From positions 15,257,001-15,321,000 of the forward strand of contig OU015567.1 of NCBI GenBank assembly GCA_907165135.1: DNA of 64,000 nt, in the 5' to 3' direction. Both the position numbers and the translations under genes were made by a program. Of this stretch, positions 10,621-21,942 are shown piece after piece. Origin of the DNA: Oikopleura dioica (taxonomy: Eukaryota > Chordata > Appendicularia > Copelata > Oikopleuridae). The first letter of the stretch is position 1. Every line of letters starts with the position of its first letter. The notes under the pieces were generated by a model that made no database searches, was not told the DNA's origin, and saw only the letters and a list, made by a program, of their open reading frames with translations.

Positions 10621-11204
10621 TTACTTAATCACCTTTGCTTTCTTCTTCTCATCTTTTGGTTCTGGAGACTTGAGAACATCGTTTAGATTGCGCCTTGCCG
10701 AATCTTCTACTTTTACTTCTGGTTTTCTTGTAAGTTTGGGCATTTCCTTCGCTGCCGCTTCTTTCTTCTCAGGCTGCTCTTTTGGTTCCTCTTTTGGCTC
10801 TTCTTTGACTTCTTCTTTCGCTGGCGGAATTTCACGAAGAGGCGATTTACGAGCTTCCATTTCTTCAAAGGGGCCTCGATACGGCGATTTAGGAGCTTCA
10901 TTTATCGCGACTTTCTTGTTTTTCTTCGGCTTCTTCTTTTTCTCAGCTGTCTTTTTCGATTTTGAGTCTTTCAGACTTTTTGCGCCTCGGATTTCTTTTT
11001 CTTCATGATTTCGCCGATCGTTGGCGGCGAGGGAGGACTTTGATCCAGGTAATTTGGGGTCTGCACATCGCCACTAAAGATGCAAATGAATTTGTATTTT
11101 CTCTTCATTTTTGGTTTTGTTTGAAAAAGGGGAAAAAGAAAAGCTTATATTTACCTCGTTCCGGAGACAACAACTGACGCCTTCTGATCGAAATCTAGCT
11201 TTTT
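10621..11204 (-). CDS. Lys/Glu-rich low-complexity protein, structure uncertain
   Basis: Minus strand. The clear part is an open frame ending at 10621 with KEEVKEEPKEEPKEQPEKKE-type repeats and SPYRGP/RKSPLREIPP motifs, likely disordered. An upstream exon 11204-11155 joins an exon starting at 11073. Two frames are possible. One (…DQKASVVVSGTSGDVQTPNY…) looks protein-like but needs a 35-nt GTCTG...TGAG intron to reach the Lys/Glu frame. The other stays open throughout but is Cys-rich and unconvincing at its start (MRVFDLCLF). The region could also be the 3' end of the gene at 11419-13249 through alternative splicing. No family recognised. Confidence 0.4.
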
Positions 11205-11418
11205 CTAAAATCTCGGTTGGAAAAAGACACAAATCAAAGACACGCATACTAAACAGGAAGTCCTGTCATATGACAACCGTTTCTTGGGGCGAGCAGGGGA
11301 GGCACTTTCTCCGCGACTCCTCGAAGTTGCCTTTTCGAAGCTTTAAAAATTGAATGATTTCAAATCGAATCGTTTGATCTTCAATTAATTAAAATCAAAT
11401 GATACTTTCTGGTAAAAA

Positions 11419-13249
11419 TCAAAGCTTTTCCTTTGTAGAAGCACTTTCATTCTTCCTCGGCGAAGCTTCTAGCGTATCTTTCAGAACTTTTCTGGGACTC
11501 TCAGGCGTACAGATCGGCCCATTATTTTTCTTCTTACCGACATGAACCATCTGAAAGATTCAACTTGAAAATTTGGTAAATAAGTCTGTCTTCAATTTTA
11601 TAGTCAGAGAAAAGAGACTTTGATCTCTCCTTTTGAATACTTTCGTCTTTCGCCTTCAAATAAATATGAGTTTTCGCCACGAGCAGCCGATAAAAGTTGA
11701 TTTTCTAGCGTTCTTGGGTCCGGTCGTGGAATTGGCAGCGCTGGAAATGGATTTCCTAAAGAAAGATATAAAGGTCAACACAACTGCTCTAGAAATAAGG
11801 CATCTGGGATCAGCAATCTGTGTAAAAACCTGAGTCAGGGTCCTGAAAGAGCGATAAATTGTAGGCTCTTCGTTATTGACTGTAATTTATAGCTCTTTTG
11901 AGGGCTGACTCAGGTTTCGACACAGGTTGCCGAGCCAGGAAAAGCACCTTTAATCTCCAAAACACTGTAAGAAGTAACATCAGTTTCAATAATAGCTTTG
12001 AAAGACTGAGGATCGTAAGTAAGCCCGGCTGCGTAATCATCGCCCCAATAAAGCGTTTCTCTCTTGTCGAAGTTGCCCAGCCACGCTCGTTGAGTAGCTA
12101 AACAGTAATTCAAAACGATTAGCGATGAGCAAGAAAAACATACGCTTCTTGAGAACGCCCATTTTGGAGAGACGAGGAAGAATAACATTCAGAAATTTGG
12201 ACTCGATGCCCGTATCGCGCTCGAGTGGCTGCTCTTCATGTGTCTAAATAAGAAACACAAATTAACGGTCGAAAAGACAGACGCCCACACTCGAAGATAA
12301 CAACGACCGAATGGTCGTGATTCAACGAGCCTCGGTAACCTGTGTCAGGGCCTGAAAGAGCTTGACTTTTCATTCAACCTTTCGGGAAATGAAATCCAAA
12401 CTCTTGGTCGAACCTGTTTTTTTGTAAGAAAAATTGCTTCAAAAGTAAAAAAATACCTTGTGATGAAGGTAATTTTCCGGAATTCCGCCAGTACCGAGCC
12501 ACCAAGAAAGCATTTCGTTCGCATATCTTGGTTGTTTCTCCTAAATACCAGTTTAAAAGAAGCAGAGATCGAATACCATGAAGTTTAACTCTTGTGGGAG
12601 AAAGCCCCTGGGCCCCCTTCCCCGTATCCCGCACAAATCACTGTCGGGGAAGTCTAGAAAATTTCTTAACCACTTGCTCGGCGGTTTAGAAGAATCTCGA
12701 GATTCTGAAGAACAGAATCTGGAAAGTAAACGAGTCTGAGCCAATGAGAGAGCCGACAAGGGTTTGCGCGGCTTCTCCCAAAATTAGGCGCGCTCAGAAA
12801 TGCCCATGTCCCGGGCCAATATCTCCCGCCACATGTCTTCAGACATGGGCAGATTCTCCTATCTCCCTTTACTGCTCAACTTCATGGTAGAACCTTGTTT
12901 AGTGCGATGAAAACGAGTTTCTTGAAGTAGCTTTCAGCGTTCATCGCCTGCCGGGTTCTGAATTCGACGCGCTCCATGTCAATCAGCATGTGGAGATCAT
13001 CTCGCGTGTGTTTTAGATGGTTCCAGTTCACATCGCCCAAAACGGCCCTAGATCGAAATCACGTATATAATTTTCTCGATATGAAAAATGGCAGGCTTAT
13101 CTGCTTGATAAGATAATTTTCTCGTCTAAAAATACCTCTAAAAGAGCTTTACTTACCAATCTCCAGGTCTTTTTGCGTAACAGTTCCATAAATACTCGAT
13201 AGTCTGTTTCTTTTCAATCGGCCGAGACAACTTCCAGATATTCTCATTT
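11419..13249 (-). CDS. Unrecognised conserved-looking protein, 5' end unresolved
   Basis: Minus strand, exons about 13249-13157, 13047-12894, 12540-12457, 12243-12144, 12097-11948, 11755-11619 and 11550-11419; every junction from the second keeps phase, giving at least 280 residues. The protein is rich in Trp and aromatic residues (EYLWNCYAKRPGDW, WWLGTGGIPENY, LYWGDDYAAGLTYD) with helical charged segments (HTRDDLHMLIDMERVEFRTR) and a Pro-rich then Ser/Lys tail (PICTPESPRK). I do not recognise it. The start exon was not found; an AT-rich tract and the element at 13458-14115 lie upstream. Introns at 11756-11947 and 12244-12456 contain inverted-repeat copies. Confidence 0.6.
11804..11938. mobile_element. 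Short inverted-repeat element (copy d) in an intron
   Basis: Left end GATCAGCAATCTGTGTAAAA with CCTGAGTCAGGG; right end CTGACTCAGGTTTCGACACA with GGTTGCCGAGCC. It lies inside intron 11756-11947 of the unrecognised minus-strand gene, about 9 nt from the donor. Confidence 0.75.
12334..12370. mobile_element. Fragment (copy i) of the short inverted-repeat family
   Basis: CGGTAACCTGTGTCAGGGCC followed by TGAAAGAGC matches one end of the family with an internal deletion. It is in intron 12244-12456. No opposite end is seen. Confidence 0.4.
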
Positions 13250-13457
13250 CTTTCACATGTTTTTCAAAAGCATTTTATCTCTAGAGAAATCATATTCTCC
13301 GTGAAAATTTGAGAAATCACATAAAATCTATAATTGATTGAGAATTTCTCAAATAATTTAAAAAAATATGTTTTGAAAAAAACATTCCTTCAATTTGGTA
13401 CTTCAAATTCTTCTCTTTTGCTTGTTTCCTCTATATTTCGCTATCCCTTTTTATTTC

Positions 13458-14115
13458 GGCTACACGACGTTTTGACTAAACCGACGTTCTCGCTAACCGA
13501 CGTTTTCGCTAAACCGACGTTCTCACCAAAAGTCAAAACGTCGGTTTAGTCAAAACGTCGGTTTAGTCAAAACGTCGGTTTTCCTTAAAAATGCGGGGGC
13601 AATCAGAGCGAATGAGAATAAGCTCTTCCTGGATTATAAATTCTGTCTAAAGCCCGCCGTCTTACTCAAACCGAAATTAACTTGGAAAAACAAAATTTAT
13701 ATTTTTTAATTTATTATTTTAAAATTATTATTTGAATAACAAAATCAATAATTTTAAAAAATATTAAGTCTGCATAAATTACTGATCTTTTTACATTTTA
13801 TCGGTCTTGGGATCATTTTTAAAAGATTTATTTTAGTTATATTCGTTAATTTAATGAAGATATTCATTATTCTTATACTTTTACTCTTCACAATGATCTT
13901 TCGAAAGATAATGAAAACGTCGGTTTGACGAAAACGTCGGTTTCCAAACTGAGTCTTAACCAAATTCAAGGCGTCCACGCATTTTTAAGGAAAACCGACG
14001 TTTTGACTTAACCGACGTTCCGACTAAACCGACGTTTTGACTTTTGGTGAGAACGTCGGTTTAGCGAAAACGTCGGTTAGCGAGAACGTCGGTTTAGTCA
14101 AAACGTCGTGTAGCC
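13458..14115. mobile_element. Mutator-like non-autonomous element with long inverted repeats and 10-bp target duplication
   Basis: Inverted arms of about 130 bp begin GGCTACACGACGTTTTGAC and consist of repeats of AAAACGTCGGTTTAGTC-type units. The direct repeat TTTTTATTTC lies at 13448-13457 and 14116-14125. Long arms with 9-11-bp duplications are characteristic of Mutator-like elements. The AT-rich interior carries no transposase. It lies 133 bp upstream of the zinc-finger gene's ATG and between divergent genes. Confidence 0.8.
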
Positions 14116-14248
14116 TTTTTATTTCTCCTTGCGCAGGTTTCTCTTCTCGCTCCTTATTGGCGCGCCCAATCAATAAGCTTCCTTTCTCGACAAAATCCGA
14201 TTTTCGAATAAAAGCGAGATCTTTCAATTTTTAATTTTAGATTGAGAA

Positions 14249-15852
14249 ATGCCTCTTTCTCGACTGGACGGAGTGGAGAAAAGAGTCGGCTTCAAATGTA
14301 CCGTCGACGAATGCGGGAAAGTCTTCCAGGAAAGGGAAGACATTCTCAAGCACATCAAAGAAAACCACAAAACTGGACGTTTCAAGAAAGTACTGCTTGG
14401 CTCAACTGCTAAGCCGCCGACTGCTGGAGCCATTACTGGTACTTTATTTCTTTCCGGGCTCGGCAACCTGCGTAGAAAACCTGACTCAGGGTCCGAGAAA
14501 AATTTTGACCCTGACTCAGGTTTTCTACATAGGTTGACGAGTCCACATTTCAATTTTACTGTTTTCCATGCTATTTTAGCCAAGAAAACAGCCGGACTAG
14601 CATCGATCACTCTCCACAGAAAGAAAGAAACGAAGGAAAAGGAAGAAAAGCAGAAAGTCTACCGTTGCACCGTTTGTCGACTGATTAAGCCAACTCGGAA
14701 TGAAATCGAAGCTCATTGCTTGGCAAAACACAATCAGAAATCTAAGTGGATTCTTGTCAATCGAAAGAAGCAGATGGCGAGAAAAGCAGTCGACTCACTT
14801 AGTAAGTTGCCAAAAATTGAGAATCCTGATCTCTAGAACGATTTCTCCGATTTTATGTTTAATTTTAAGAATCATTGAAGGACGAGTACGACAATGTTGA
14901 AACTTATCATTGTCCATATTGCGAGTTCGAGACAGAAAAGCTCACGGGACTGGTGAAACATTTGCCACAACACACACCCGATGATTTGTATGAAGTGAGC
15001 CTCAGATTGCAGAAGAATATGAAGTTGAAAACCTTCAGGTTTCATTTCTCCGCTTTTTTCTTTCGTTTATCAACTCTTTTAAGATGCATTGTCTGCTTCT
15101 ACAGGTCGCTGAAAGGGTCGACTTTGCGCGAACACTTGGAATCTCATTCGGAAGAAGATATCCTCGATCGTGCCTTGGACTTTTCCAACGATCAAGCAGA
15201 TGACTCCTCAAGCGAAGAGGAAGAAGACGAAGAAACAGAGCCCGAGATTGAGGAAGAAAATATCATCGACTTCAAGCAACCGCTGCAATTCAAGCCAGGC
15301 GATGCTCACTAGTAAGATTCTCCGAAAAAAAAGATCAGAAACTCTTATTTTAGTCAGGCAATTCAAGATAACGATATTGTCTTGCCAAAGAAGTTCACCT
15401 GCACCCTTTGCAGCTACCTATGCTCCTCGAAGAAAGAAGTCTCCATGCATGTGAAGGACTTTCATAGAATTGAAATGAACGAACACCTGATCTTGTCGAG
15501 CTTCATTGACGAGAAGCTGGAGTCGTTGACGACGGATACACCGGATAAGAAGGCGAGAGAAACTATCACATTGCCAGCTGCTAAGAAATTGACCACGAAG
15601 CCTCACCAAGGCCGCAAGGAGTCGACCATTTGTCTCGGGCTCAATATTTTTGATAATTGCTGACGTTGATAAATCCCCATAGGTATCCATTTTCTGAGCC
15701 CTAGAATCAGTAAATACTGCGGCAGAGAAATTCCAGCGTGGGATCATGTTTTTCTCCAACGCCATTTGGAGCTACATGAGAAAGCTGCTACAGGAGGAAG
15801 TGTTGCCCTCCCCTATCCCGCTGAATGGATTGTCGACTCCACCTCCAAATAG
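14249..15852 (+). CDS. Six-finger C2H2 zinc-finger protein
   Basis: Exons 14249-14438, 14580-14801, 14870-15038, 15084-15311, 15354-15631 and 15683-15852 keep phase and give 418 residues. C2H2-type units occur in exon 1 (FKCTVDECGKVF...HIKENH), exon 2 (YRCTVC...HCLAKH), exon 3 (YHCPYC...HLPQH), across the exon 3/4 junction (CIVCFYRS...HLESH), exon 5 (FTCTLC...HVKDFH) and, less regular, exon 6 (CGREIP...RHLELH). An acidic Ser/Glu tract follows finger 4. The fingers are widely spaced and some linkers are long, so DNA binding is likely but the target unknown. Intron 1 contains inverted-repeat copy e. The next gene starts 113 nt downstream. Confidence 0.82.
14454..14544. mobile_element. Short inverted-repeat element (copy e) in an intron
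   Basis: Left end GGGCTCGGCAACCTGCGTAG with AAAACCTGACTCAGGG; right end CCTGACTCAGGTTTTCTACA with TAGGTTGACGAG. It is the shortest copy, about 90 bp, nearly only the two inverted ends. It lies inside intron 1 (14439-14579) of the zinc-finger gene. Confidence 0.78.
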
Positions 15853-15950
15853 TTCAATCCTCTTTTTCCTCAGTTTTTTGCCCATTTTTGCTTTCAAAAC
15901 ACTACCTGACTGAACAAAACAGATGATAGATACTTCTACAAATCTCTTTT

Positions 15951-15963
15951 ATTAAAATTTTAG
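15951..15963 (+). promoter_or_regulatory. 3' splice acceptor directly before the p47 start, candidate trans-splice site
   Basis: A T/A-rich tract ending TTTTAG at 15958-15963 precedes AAATG by two bases, with no upstream exon in frame. In an operon this would be the acceptor for a spliced leader. The zinc-finger gene ends 113 nt upstream on the same strand. Confidence 0.45.
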
Positions 15964-15965
15964 AA

Positions 15966-17371
15966 ATGTCAGACCAGGCAGTTTCGGAGTTTATGTCCAT
16001 CACCGGATGCAGCGACGCCGCTAGGGCAAAGGTAGGTCAACAAATTTATGATCAACGACTAGTTATGTCATTAATCGTGCTCTTTTATCCTTGCGGTCAA
16101 TAATTCTGAAACAACTTCTAGTTCTTCCTTGACGCTGCGTCGAACGACCTTTCCGCCGCGATCACAAATTTCTTCGACGCTGGTGGAAACGATGCTCAAA
16201 TCGACCAGCCAATGGAGCAAGTAGCAGAACCAGCTGTTCCAGAGCCCGCACCAGCGGCAGCAGCACCCGAACCACGACTTGCGGGAGGTACTGCGGCATA
16301 GCTCGTTTTATTGCGTGTTTATGGGATCAGTCATTGGTGGTCTTTTTAGTACTAATGCCTTCTCTCCTTAGTTTCTATGGGAGGCACCCAGAGAGGCAGA
16401 AACGACGGCCCTAGAGAATTCAGCGTTGGAGGCGAAAAATCTGGACTTGCTGTCATGAAGGACGAAAATCAGGATAACGACTCTTACGTCAAGAGCATTT
16501 TCAAGGTGAGATCAGAATATTGAGCTTTCATCTAAAAAGTACAAAAGCGAGCTCAAGAAAATGCCGGAGCTACGGACGAAGACCCATCAGAGAAAAAAGA
16601 ACGCTTCTCTGGCGGCGGTTACAAACTCGGAGGCGACGGACACGCTTCTCAAAGAATCGAAAAACCGAAACCGAAAGAACCAGAAAAAGTTAAAATCACG
16701 ATGTGGAAAGATGGTTTTACTATCAATGATGAAGTAAGGATTTTTCGTTTTTGATTGTTCAACTCATTGTTTGAATAATTTTAGGACATTCGACTTTACA
16801 GTGAGCCCAGAAATCAGCAATTCTTGGATCAAGTCACCAGCGGAAGACTGCCGACAGATCTTCTGAAATACGGAACAGAAGTGGCTCTGGAAATGGAGGA
16901 CAGACGACAAGACGATTACGAAGAAAACAAGGTAACATGTTACCCAGAGAAAGGTCTTAAAAACAGCGATTCTAGCCAAAGCCACAGTTCAAAGCTTTCA
17001 CTGGAAGTGGAAACAGACTTGGCGCAAGCGACGCTGGTCCCTCAGTTCCACCACCAAAGGCTCCGGCGACGGAATCACTGGTCAACATTGACGAGTCAAA
17101 ATCAAAGACCAAGTTGCGATTCCGTCTTGCTTCTGGAAAACAGCTAGTTCAAGGTAAATCATAAATTAACGCCACTGTTACTCATAAACTCGCAGAATTC
17201 AACCAAGACCACACTATCAGCGACATCAAAAAGTTCTGCGACCCTCATGCCGGCGGACGCTCTTACGAGCTGCGTTCTGGCTTCCCGCCGAAGCCCCTCG
17301 ATCTCAATTCCACTTCTTCACTCGTCGAGGCGAAACTGCTCAATGAAACCGTTATTCAAAGACTGCTCTAA
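15966..17371 (+). CDS. NSFL1C: p97/VCP cofactor p47 (UBA-SEP-UBX protein)
   Basis: Exons 15966-16031, 16122-16287, 16372-16505, 16548-16733, 16785-16931, 16976-17153 and 17196-17371; 350 residues against about 370 in mammals. Domains in order: N-terminal UBA (SEFMSITGCSDAARAKFFLD), a linker with GGTQRGRNDGP and VKSIFK, the SEP domain (ITMWKDGFTINDEDIRLYSE...FLDQVTSGRLPTDL), and a C-terminal UBX domain (KLRFRLASGKQL...HTISDIKKF...SYELRSGFPPKPL). p47 recruits the AAA ATPase p97 to membranes for Golgi and nuclear envelope reassembly. AATAAA at about 17501 may be its poly(A) signal. It is probably the second gene of an operon with the zinc-finger gene. Confidence 0.93.
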
Positions 17372-17706
17372 CAATCTAACAAGTATCACTCACTTCATAT
17401 TTCTATTCTCACATGTACTGCGTTTTTAGTCAATTCTTGCGTTAAAAGTTCAAAAAAGCGATTACATGGAGATGCAACTGATAAGCCACTATGTATTGTC
17501 TAATAAAGAATTTTGTCAAACATAAGAAATCATTACGTTTTGCGATATTTTATCGTAATGATCATGTGTCAATTTTTTTAAGCATTGAAATAAGAAGAAA
17601 AAGTCATCTTCTTTTGTGATTGTAGATTTATTCAGATTACATTTATCTGGCTCTTTTTTCAGTGGCAGTTTTGAAAAACAGGTCGAAATTGGACTATACT
17701 TTCAAA

Positions 17707-18893
17707 CTATTCGTACAGTGGTTTGACTTGATGTAGGTGGAACTTAATCTGACAATCCCTAGCCCAACGCAAGGGACAGTATGGGTGATCCTCGTCGTCG
17801 GCTTCATCTTTGAAGCATTCGTAGCAAGCAACATGGCCACACCTTGCCAAAAACGATTTTTGGCGATCTGTATCGTTGTAATCCTCGTTACAACCTTTGC
17901 AATATTGGAAGTCTTTTCTGCTTTCTAAAAGAATGACGTTACATTTCCCATTGAAATTGTAGCAGCATTAGGTCGATTTGTTAAAACATGAACTTACCTT
18001 TTGCGTCAACCTCCTCATCGAGAGAGAGCTTGGCGGCGACTGGATGAAATTCGTATGAAAGTTGTTTGAATCGTTTGAGAACAGCGTTTTTCTCTTTCTC
18101 TCGATGAATAAAATCTTCCTTGTCATATTCATTTTCCTGTTTCTTTTCGTCAACATATTTCTTCTTTTTTTCTATGAGTTTTTCTTCATCAACAACTTTC
18201 TTTTTGGCTTCTATGAGTTTTTTCTCGGCTTCTTCCGCTTGCTTCTTTAGCTGTTCCAGGATACCTTCGTGTCGTTTTATACTGCGTCCTTGTCTTGTTA
18301 TCTTGGCTTTAGAAGTCGCATAAGCATCCTTCGTGCCTCTGAGAGAATTTAATTCATCCTCATAAAAGTAATGAACAGCGTTTAGTTGTTTTTCCTGGGC
18401 TTCAAAGTAATTTTATAAATCTGTGATAATATTTAGTTTCATACCTTTTTCATTCTCCACCAGCACTTTTGAAGCTGGTTCGCAACATGTTCCCAGGAAA
18501 AAATCCTTGAACGAAACCTCCTTTGATTTGCAGCTTTCTTCGTCATTGTAGGCAAGGCATTTGAATTTTGCGTCAGACTCTCTATAAGACAACACGACCG
18601 AGCAGTTCTCGGTTTCGGGCGAGTCGCTGCCATACTCTTTTGTTTCACAGGTTTCACATAGTCTTCTTCCTTCAATTTCGACCGTTCCAGTCGGTACTCT
18701 TCAAATTCAAACTCCATCAAAGCAACATGATTTTTCAGTCTTACCCGTCGCACTCAGATCCAACGCACTTTCCATAGTCTCCGTATGAAATCAGCATGCC
18801 AGGGAAAAGACTCTCAAAGGACTCTACTTTGGCCCTCTTTGGCGCTGAGGTCGACGCTTCATCTGAATCAATTTTTCGTGACCTGAGCTTCAT
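17707..18893 (-). CDS. RING-finger protein with central coiled coil
   Basis: Minus strand, exons 18893-18745, 18698-18445, 18399-17998 and 17924-17707, phases agree, 340 residues. The N-terminal third has a cysteine-rich segment (KCVGSECDG...RLCETC) that may bind zinc. Residues about 140-270 are a long charged coiled coil (EGILEQLKKQAEEAEKKLIE). The C-terminus is a RING-like domain, C-x2-C...ARCGHVACYECF...YCPLRWARDC, so an E3 ubiquitin ligase role is plausible. No specific orthologue recognised; C-terminal RINGs after coiled coils occur in many invertebrate families. It converges with p47, whose 3' end is 336 nt away. Confidence 0.75.
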
Positions 18894-19232
18894 CGATAAA
18901 AAAAGTGAAAGGATTAATTTGCCGGCTTTTCTCGCAACTCAAATTGAGAGATTTTCATATAGGGTGCTGATTGGACAGATTTAACGGAAAAGAACCGAAT
19001 TTCAGCCAATTGTCTATCGACTATCAAGGATGCACCATCGTGATTTACCAGAAACTTTCTGCTACCTTAGGTAGATCAGGGTTCTTTTGAAGTGATGATG
19101 GTTTACTGGAAATTATCTCTAGAACTTATTTTGGTTCCATTACGTGTCTCATATTCTTGGATAGAAAGTAAGCAAGGACATCAAAAAAGGTTAAAAAACT
19201 CAGGAAATTTATCCTTGCTAAATTGTTTTCAG
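18894..19232. other. Intergenic, divergent promoter region
   Basis: It separates the minus-strand RING gene from the plus-strand membrane protein gene. A short open frame from 19092 has no domain; the TTGTTTTCAG before 19233 looks like an acceptor. Nothing else supported. Confidence 0.4.
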
Positions 19233-19780
19233 ATGACAGATGATTACTACATGATCAACGATTATTATACAATAGACGACGACAACTACGAAGATTACGA
19301 CGACGTTCGCGGCGTGATCCAGCGCCGTGGCCCTGTTCTCGAACGAGCCATCGAAGAACCAGAGGAAGACGAAACGTTCGGCAACAACAAGATCATCAAC
19401 TTCATTCTCGAGCAGAGCCCCTTCGATGACGAGCGAATAACATTTGCTGTTGCTTCCGTCGCTCTTTTCATATTCGTAAGTAGAAACATTTTTCTTCTCA
19501 ATCACTTTTGAAACTTTAGCTCATCATACTCTTCTATGTCGTCAAATATTGCTGTTGCAACTCAAAGCAGAAAACATCTGTCATCTATGGATTCCCACGC
19601 GCCTCTGCTGGCAAATACAACGACCTTGAAACCGGAGACTACGATTCAGGTACAGTCAGAGTTCCAGTCATTGAAAAACCATTTCCTCCAGACAGCGACA
19701 TGTCTGATATCAACGAAGACATCCCTCTTCTCGAGTCACCACGAAGCGATGCTCCAGCTATTCCAGATCGAGACTACTAG
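19233..19780 (+). CDS. Small single-pass membrane protein, acidic ectodomain
   Basis: Two exons, 19233-19475 and 19520-19780, 167 residues. The first 75 residues are very acidic and tyrosine-rich (DDDNYEDYDD) and lack a clear signal peptide. One transmembrane helix at about 74-96 (ITFAVASVALFIF|LIILFYVV) is followed by a likely palmitoylated KYCCCNSK and a short tail with EDIPLLES, which resembles an acidic dileucine sorting motif. This suggests a type III protein of endosomes or lysosomes; the function is unknown. The ATG follows TTTTCAG directly, suggesting trans-splicing. Confidence 0.75.
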
Positions 19781-20238
19781 AAATATGAAGAAAAAAAACT
19801 CACTCAAGAATTTTTAAACTGCATTTATCACATCACCGCCCATTTTTTTAAAATAAATATTCATAGATCATATTTTTGAGCTTTTTTTTTATTTGATAAA
19901 CTCTTGCAAATGCAGATAAATACGGAAGTAACACGATTTTGAATCTTTAATTTTGGTTTGAACCTAACCAAGCAAAGCAAGTAGTGGTCGAGATCCAACA
20001 AGATCGTCCAAATCGGAGGTCAAGCAGCAAAGATATGAAGCTGTAGCTGGGTTAGGTTCCTTTTTAGCTGGATTGAAAAAGGGCCCGGCCAAGCAAGATT
20101 AATTAGTTCGTTGTAGGTAATTAAATATGGATCATGTGACTGACCCAGAAGTCGAGTTGTATAGTTTACGAGTGCAAAATAAGACAATAAAAACCTAAGT
20201 TCATCTGGGTGCTCTTATTTCAATCCTGACCTAATGAT
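19781..20238. other. Intergenic with a short inverted repeat
   Basis: 3' flanks of two convergent genes. AATAAATATTC at about 19852 may be a poly(A) signal of the membrane protein gene. GAACCTAACC at about 19961 and GGTTAGGTTC at about 20050 form a short inverted repeat of unknown meaning. Confidence 0.4.
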
Positions 20239-20888
20239 TCAACCGTTGGAGTTTTTCTTCGAGTACTGGTTGACTACTTCGTTCGTGTGGTGCACCCAGA
20301 CAGCAGCTTTTCCCAAGGAAGTAGTTGGAATGGCCGTCTTGGGGACCATCTTCTCGTCTTGCAATTTACGCAAATTGCGCAAAGTATTCTCGACTCGCTC
20401 CAGATCCTCTGGCTTGAGCTCTGTCAGTTTGCGAAGGGTAGCGTCTTTGTTTCGTTTCGCAACGTTGACGTTTTTCACCGTTTCTTTGTTGAGATCGACC
20501 CTAGAAAAAACTAACATTCGATGATTTGCGAGAGACTAGCCACAGTGAAAAAAATGTGCTCACTCGTGAGACAGCATTCGTTCCAAACTGCCATCTGCAA
20601 TCACCGACGAGTACTGCCTTCTTCTTCGAGTTGAATTTTCAATCTTCTTGACCATCTTCTGGCGGATCTCGTTTAGTTGGGGCGTATTCTTTTGAAGCCT
20701 CAAAATTGGAAAGTGGAAAAGTTTTGAAACATTTTCGAAAACCCAAATTTTTTAAGAGCCTTCCCTGTATAGGCGGTTTCTTACAATGCGTTGAAAAGAC
20801 TAAAAGCATTTTTTTCTCTCTCTGCACTTTTCTTTTGATAATGAGCAACTGGGGGAGACTTACACTTTCGTATCGGACAAAGCGCCAT
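20239..20888 (-). CDS. Small basic helical protein, function unknown
   Basis: Minus strand, exons 20888-20866, 20698-20564 and 20500-20239, 139 residues in phase. It is almost entirely helical and charged (EDLERVENTLRNLRKLQDEK), with a basic Arg cluster (TRRRRQYSS) and a C-terminal aromatic motif (AAVWVHHTNEVVNQY). The seven-residue first exon (MALCPIR) with its GTGTAAGT donor is the weakest part. The size and pattern recall small mitochondrial or complex-assembly subunits, but I do not recognise a family. Confidence 0.6.
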
Positions 20889-21942
20889 AAAAACCAGAGT
20901 TTATCTCTTGGGCGTAATTGAATCACGAGTGTACTAGCTGCAATTTTCAATTGAGCTGGCCGCGGCTGGGAAATCTATCTTGCCTTATAAAGTCATGTGA
21001 GTTTCATGTAGGTCTCCTCGTGTAAAGCCCATTGTAATCAAAAGTACTCGAGCGACGTAGTAAGATGATCCCCTTCCTAAATTACTGCAAGCCTAATGAT
21101 GCTCAAGACTGTTTTGTCTAGTTCACGCTTCACCTAATTTTCGAAATTGTGTTTTTATGACAGAAAAACAGGTCTCTCTTTTCTCGAGGACCAAATTAGC
21201 AAAATCAGCTGATTGGGACAAATGAGTTTTAGTTAATTAATTTCGCATATCAAAAGGAAACCAAACCCTAACCCTAACCCTAACCTAACCAAAACTCTAC
21301 CCCGAACCCAGCCCAAACCCAACCCAACCCAAACCCAAACCCAACCCAACCCAAACCCAAACCCAAACCCAAACCCAAACCCAAACCCAAACCTACCCCA
21401 AACCCAACCTAAACTCAACCCAAACCCAAACTAAACCCAAACTAAACCCAAACCCAACCCAAACCCTAACCCTAACTTGCCTTATGCGAATAATAAAATA
21501 AGATTAATTGAAAAAGAATGAATCTGAATAAACTTGAGTTTAATGTTGATGACCTTGTTTCCAAATGCCAAAAGATATTAAAGATTAATTTGAAAGGCCG
21601 CGGAAGAAAAAGCCCCGTGCAAATAGTGGAATCCAAATCGCCCCGTTTTGGAGATTTCAAAGAAGTCCTGTGAGAGAAGAAAAACTTATTTGGGCAGTCA
21701 GTTGCTAGGGCTGGCGGCCTTGGTTGAATATATCTCCGACCAAAAGTTCTTTTTATTGATTTGATCAGATTCTAGTGGCGTCGGATGAATGAAACAGAAC
21801 ATGAGGAGAGAAAAAGTGAGTCAATTATCGATTTGTCAGATTCTTGCGCAAACAGAATCCAGGGATACAAATTGCAGTGCAATTTACGGGCAGGATCAAA
21901 GAGACTAAATATTTTTACAGGCGAATATGCGAAGAGACGACA
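20889..21942. other. Intergenic, contains interstitial telomere-type repeats
   Basis: Apart from the repeat array at 21259-21477, nothing coding is clear. A 54-codon frame from 21785 (MNETEHEERKSE...) could be an upstream exon of the next gene, but its donor phase does not fit. Confidence 0.4.
21259..21477 (+). repeat. Interstitial telomere-type array, C-rich strand (CCCTAA / CCCAAA)
   Basis: The array starts and ends with CCCTAACCCTAAC units, the complement of the animal telomere repeat TTAGGG. Its centre is degenerate (CCCAAA, CCCAA). The C-rich strand reads left to right, the orientation found at a left chromosome end. Confidence 0.9.

Noticed and set aside
20639-20950. 103-codon minus-strand frame spanning the small basic protein's first intron
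   Set aside because: Only the part matching exon 2 is supported; the rest reads through the intron in another frame.
21233-21418. Minus-strand frame of GFGFGFGFG-type repeats
   Set aside because: It is the translation of the telomere-type repeat array, not a gene.
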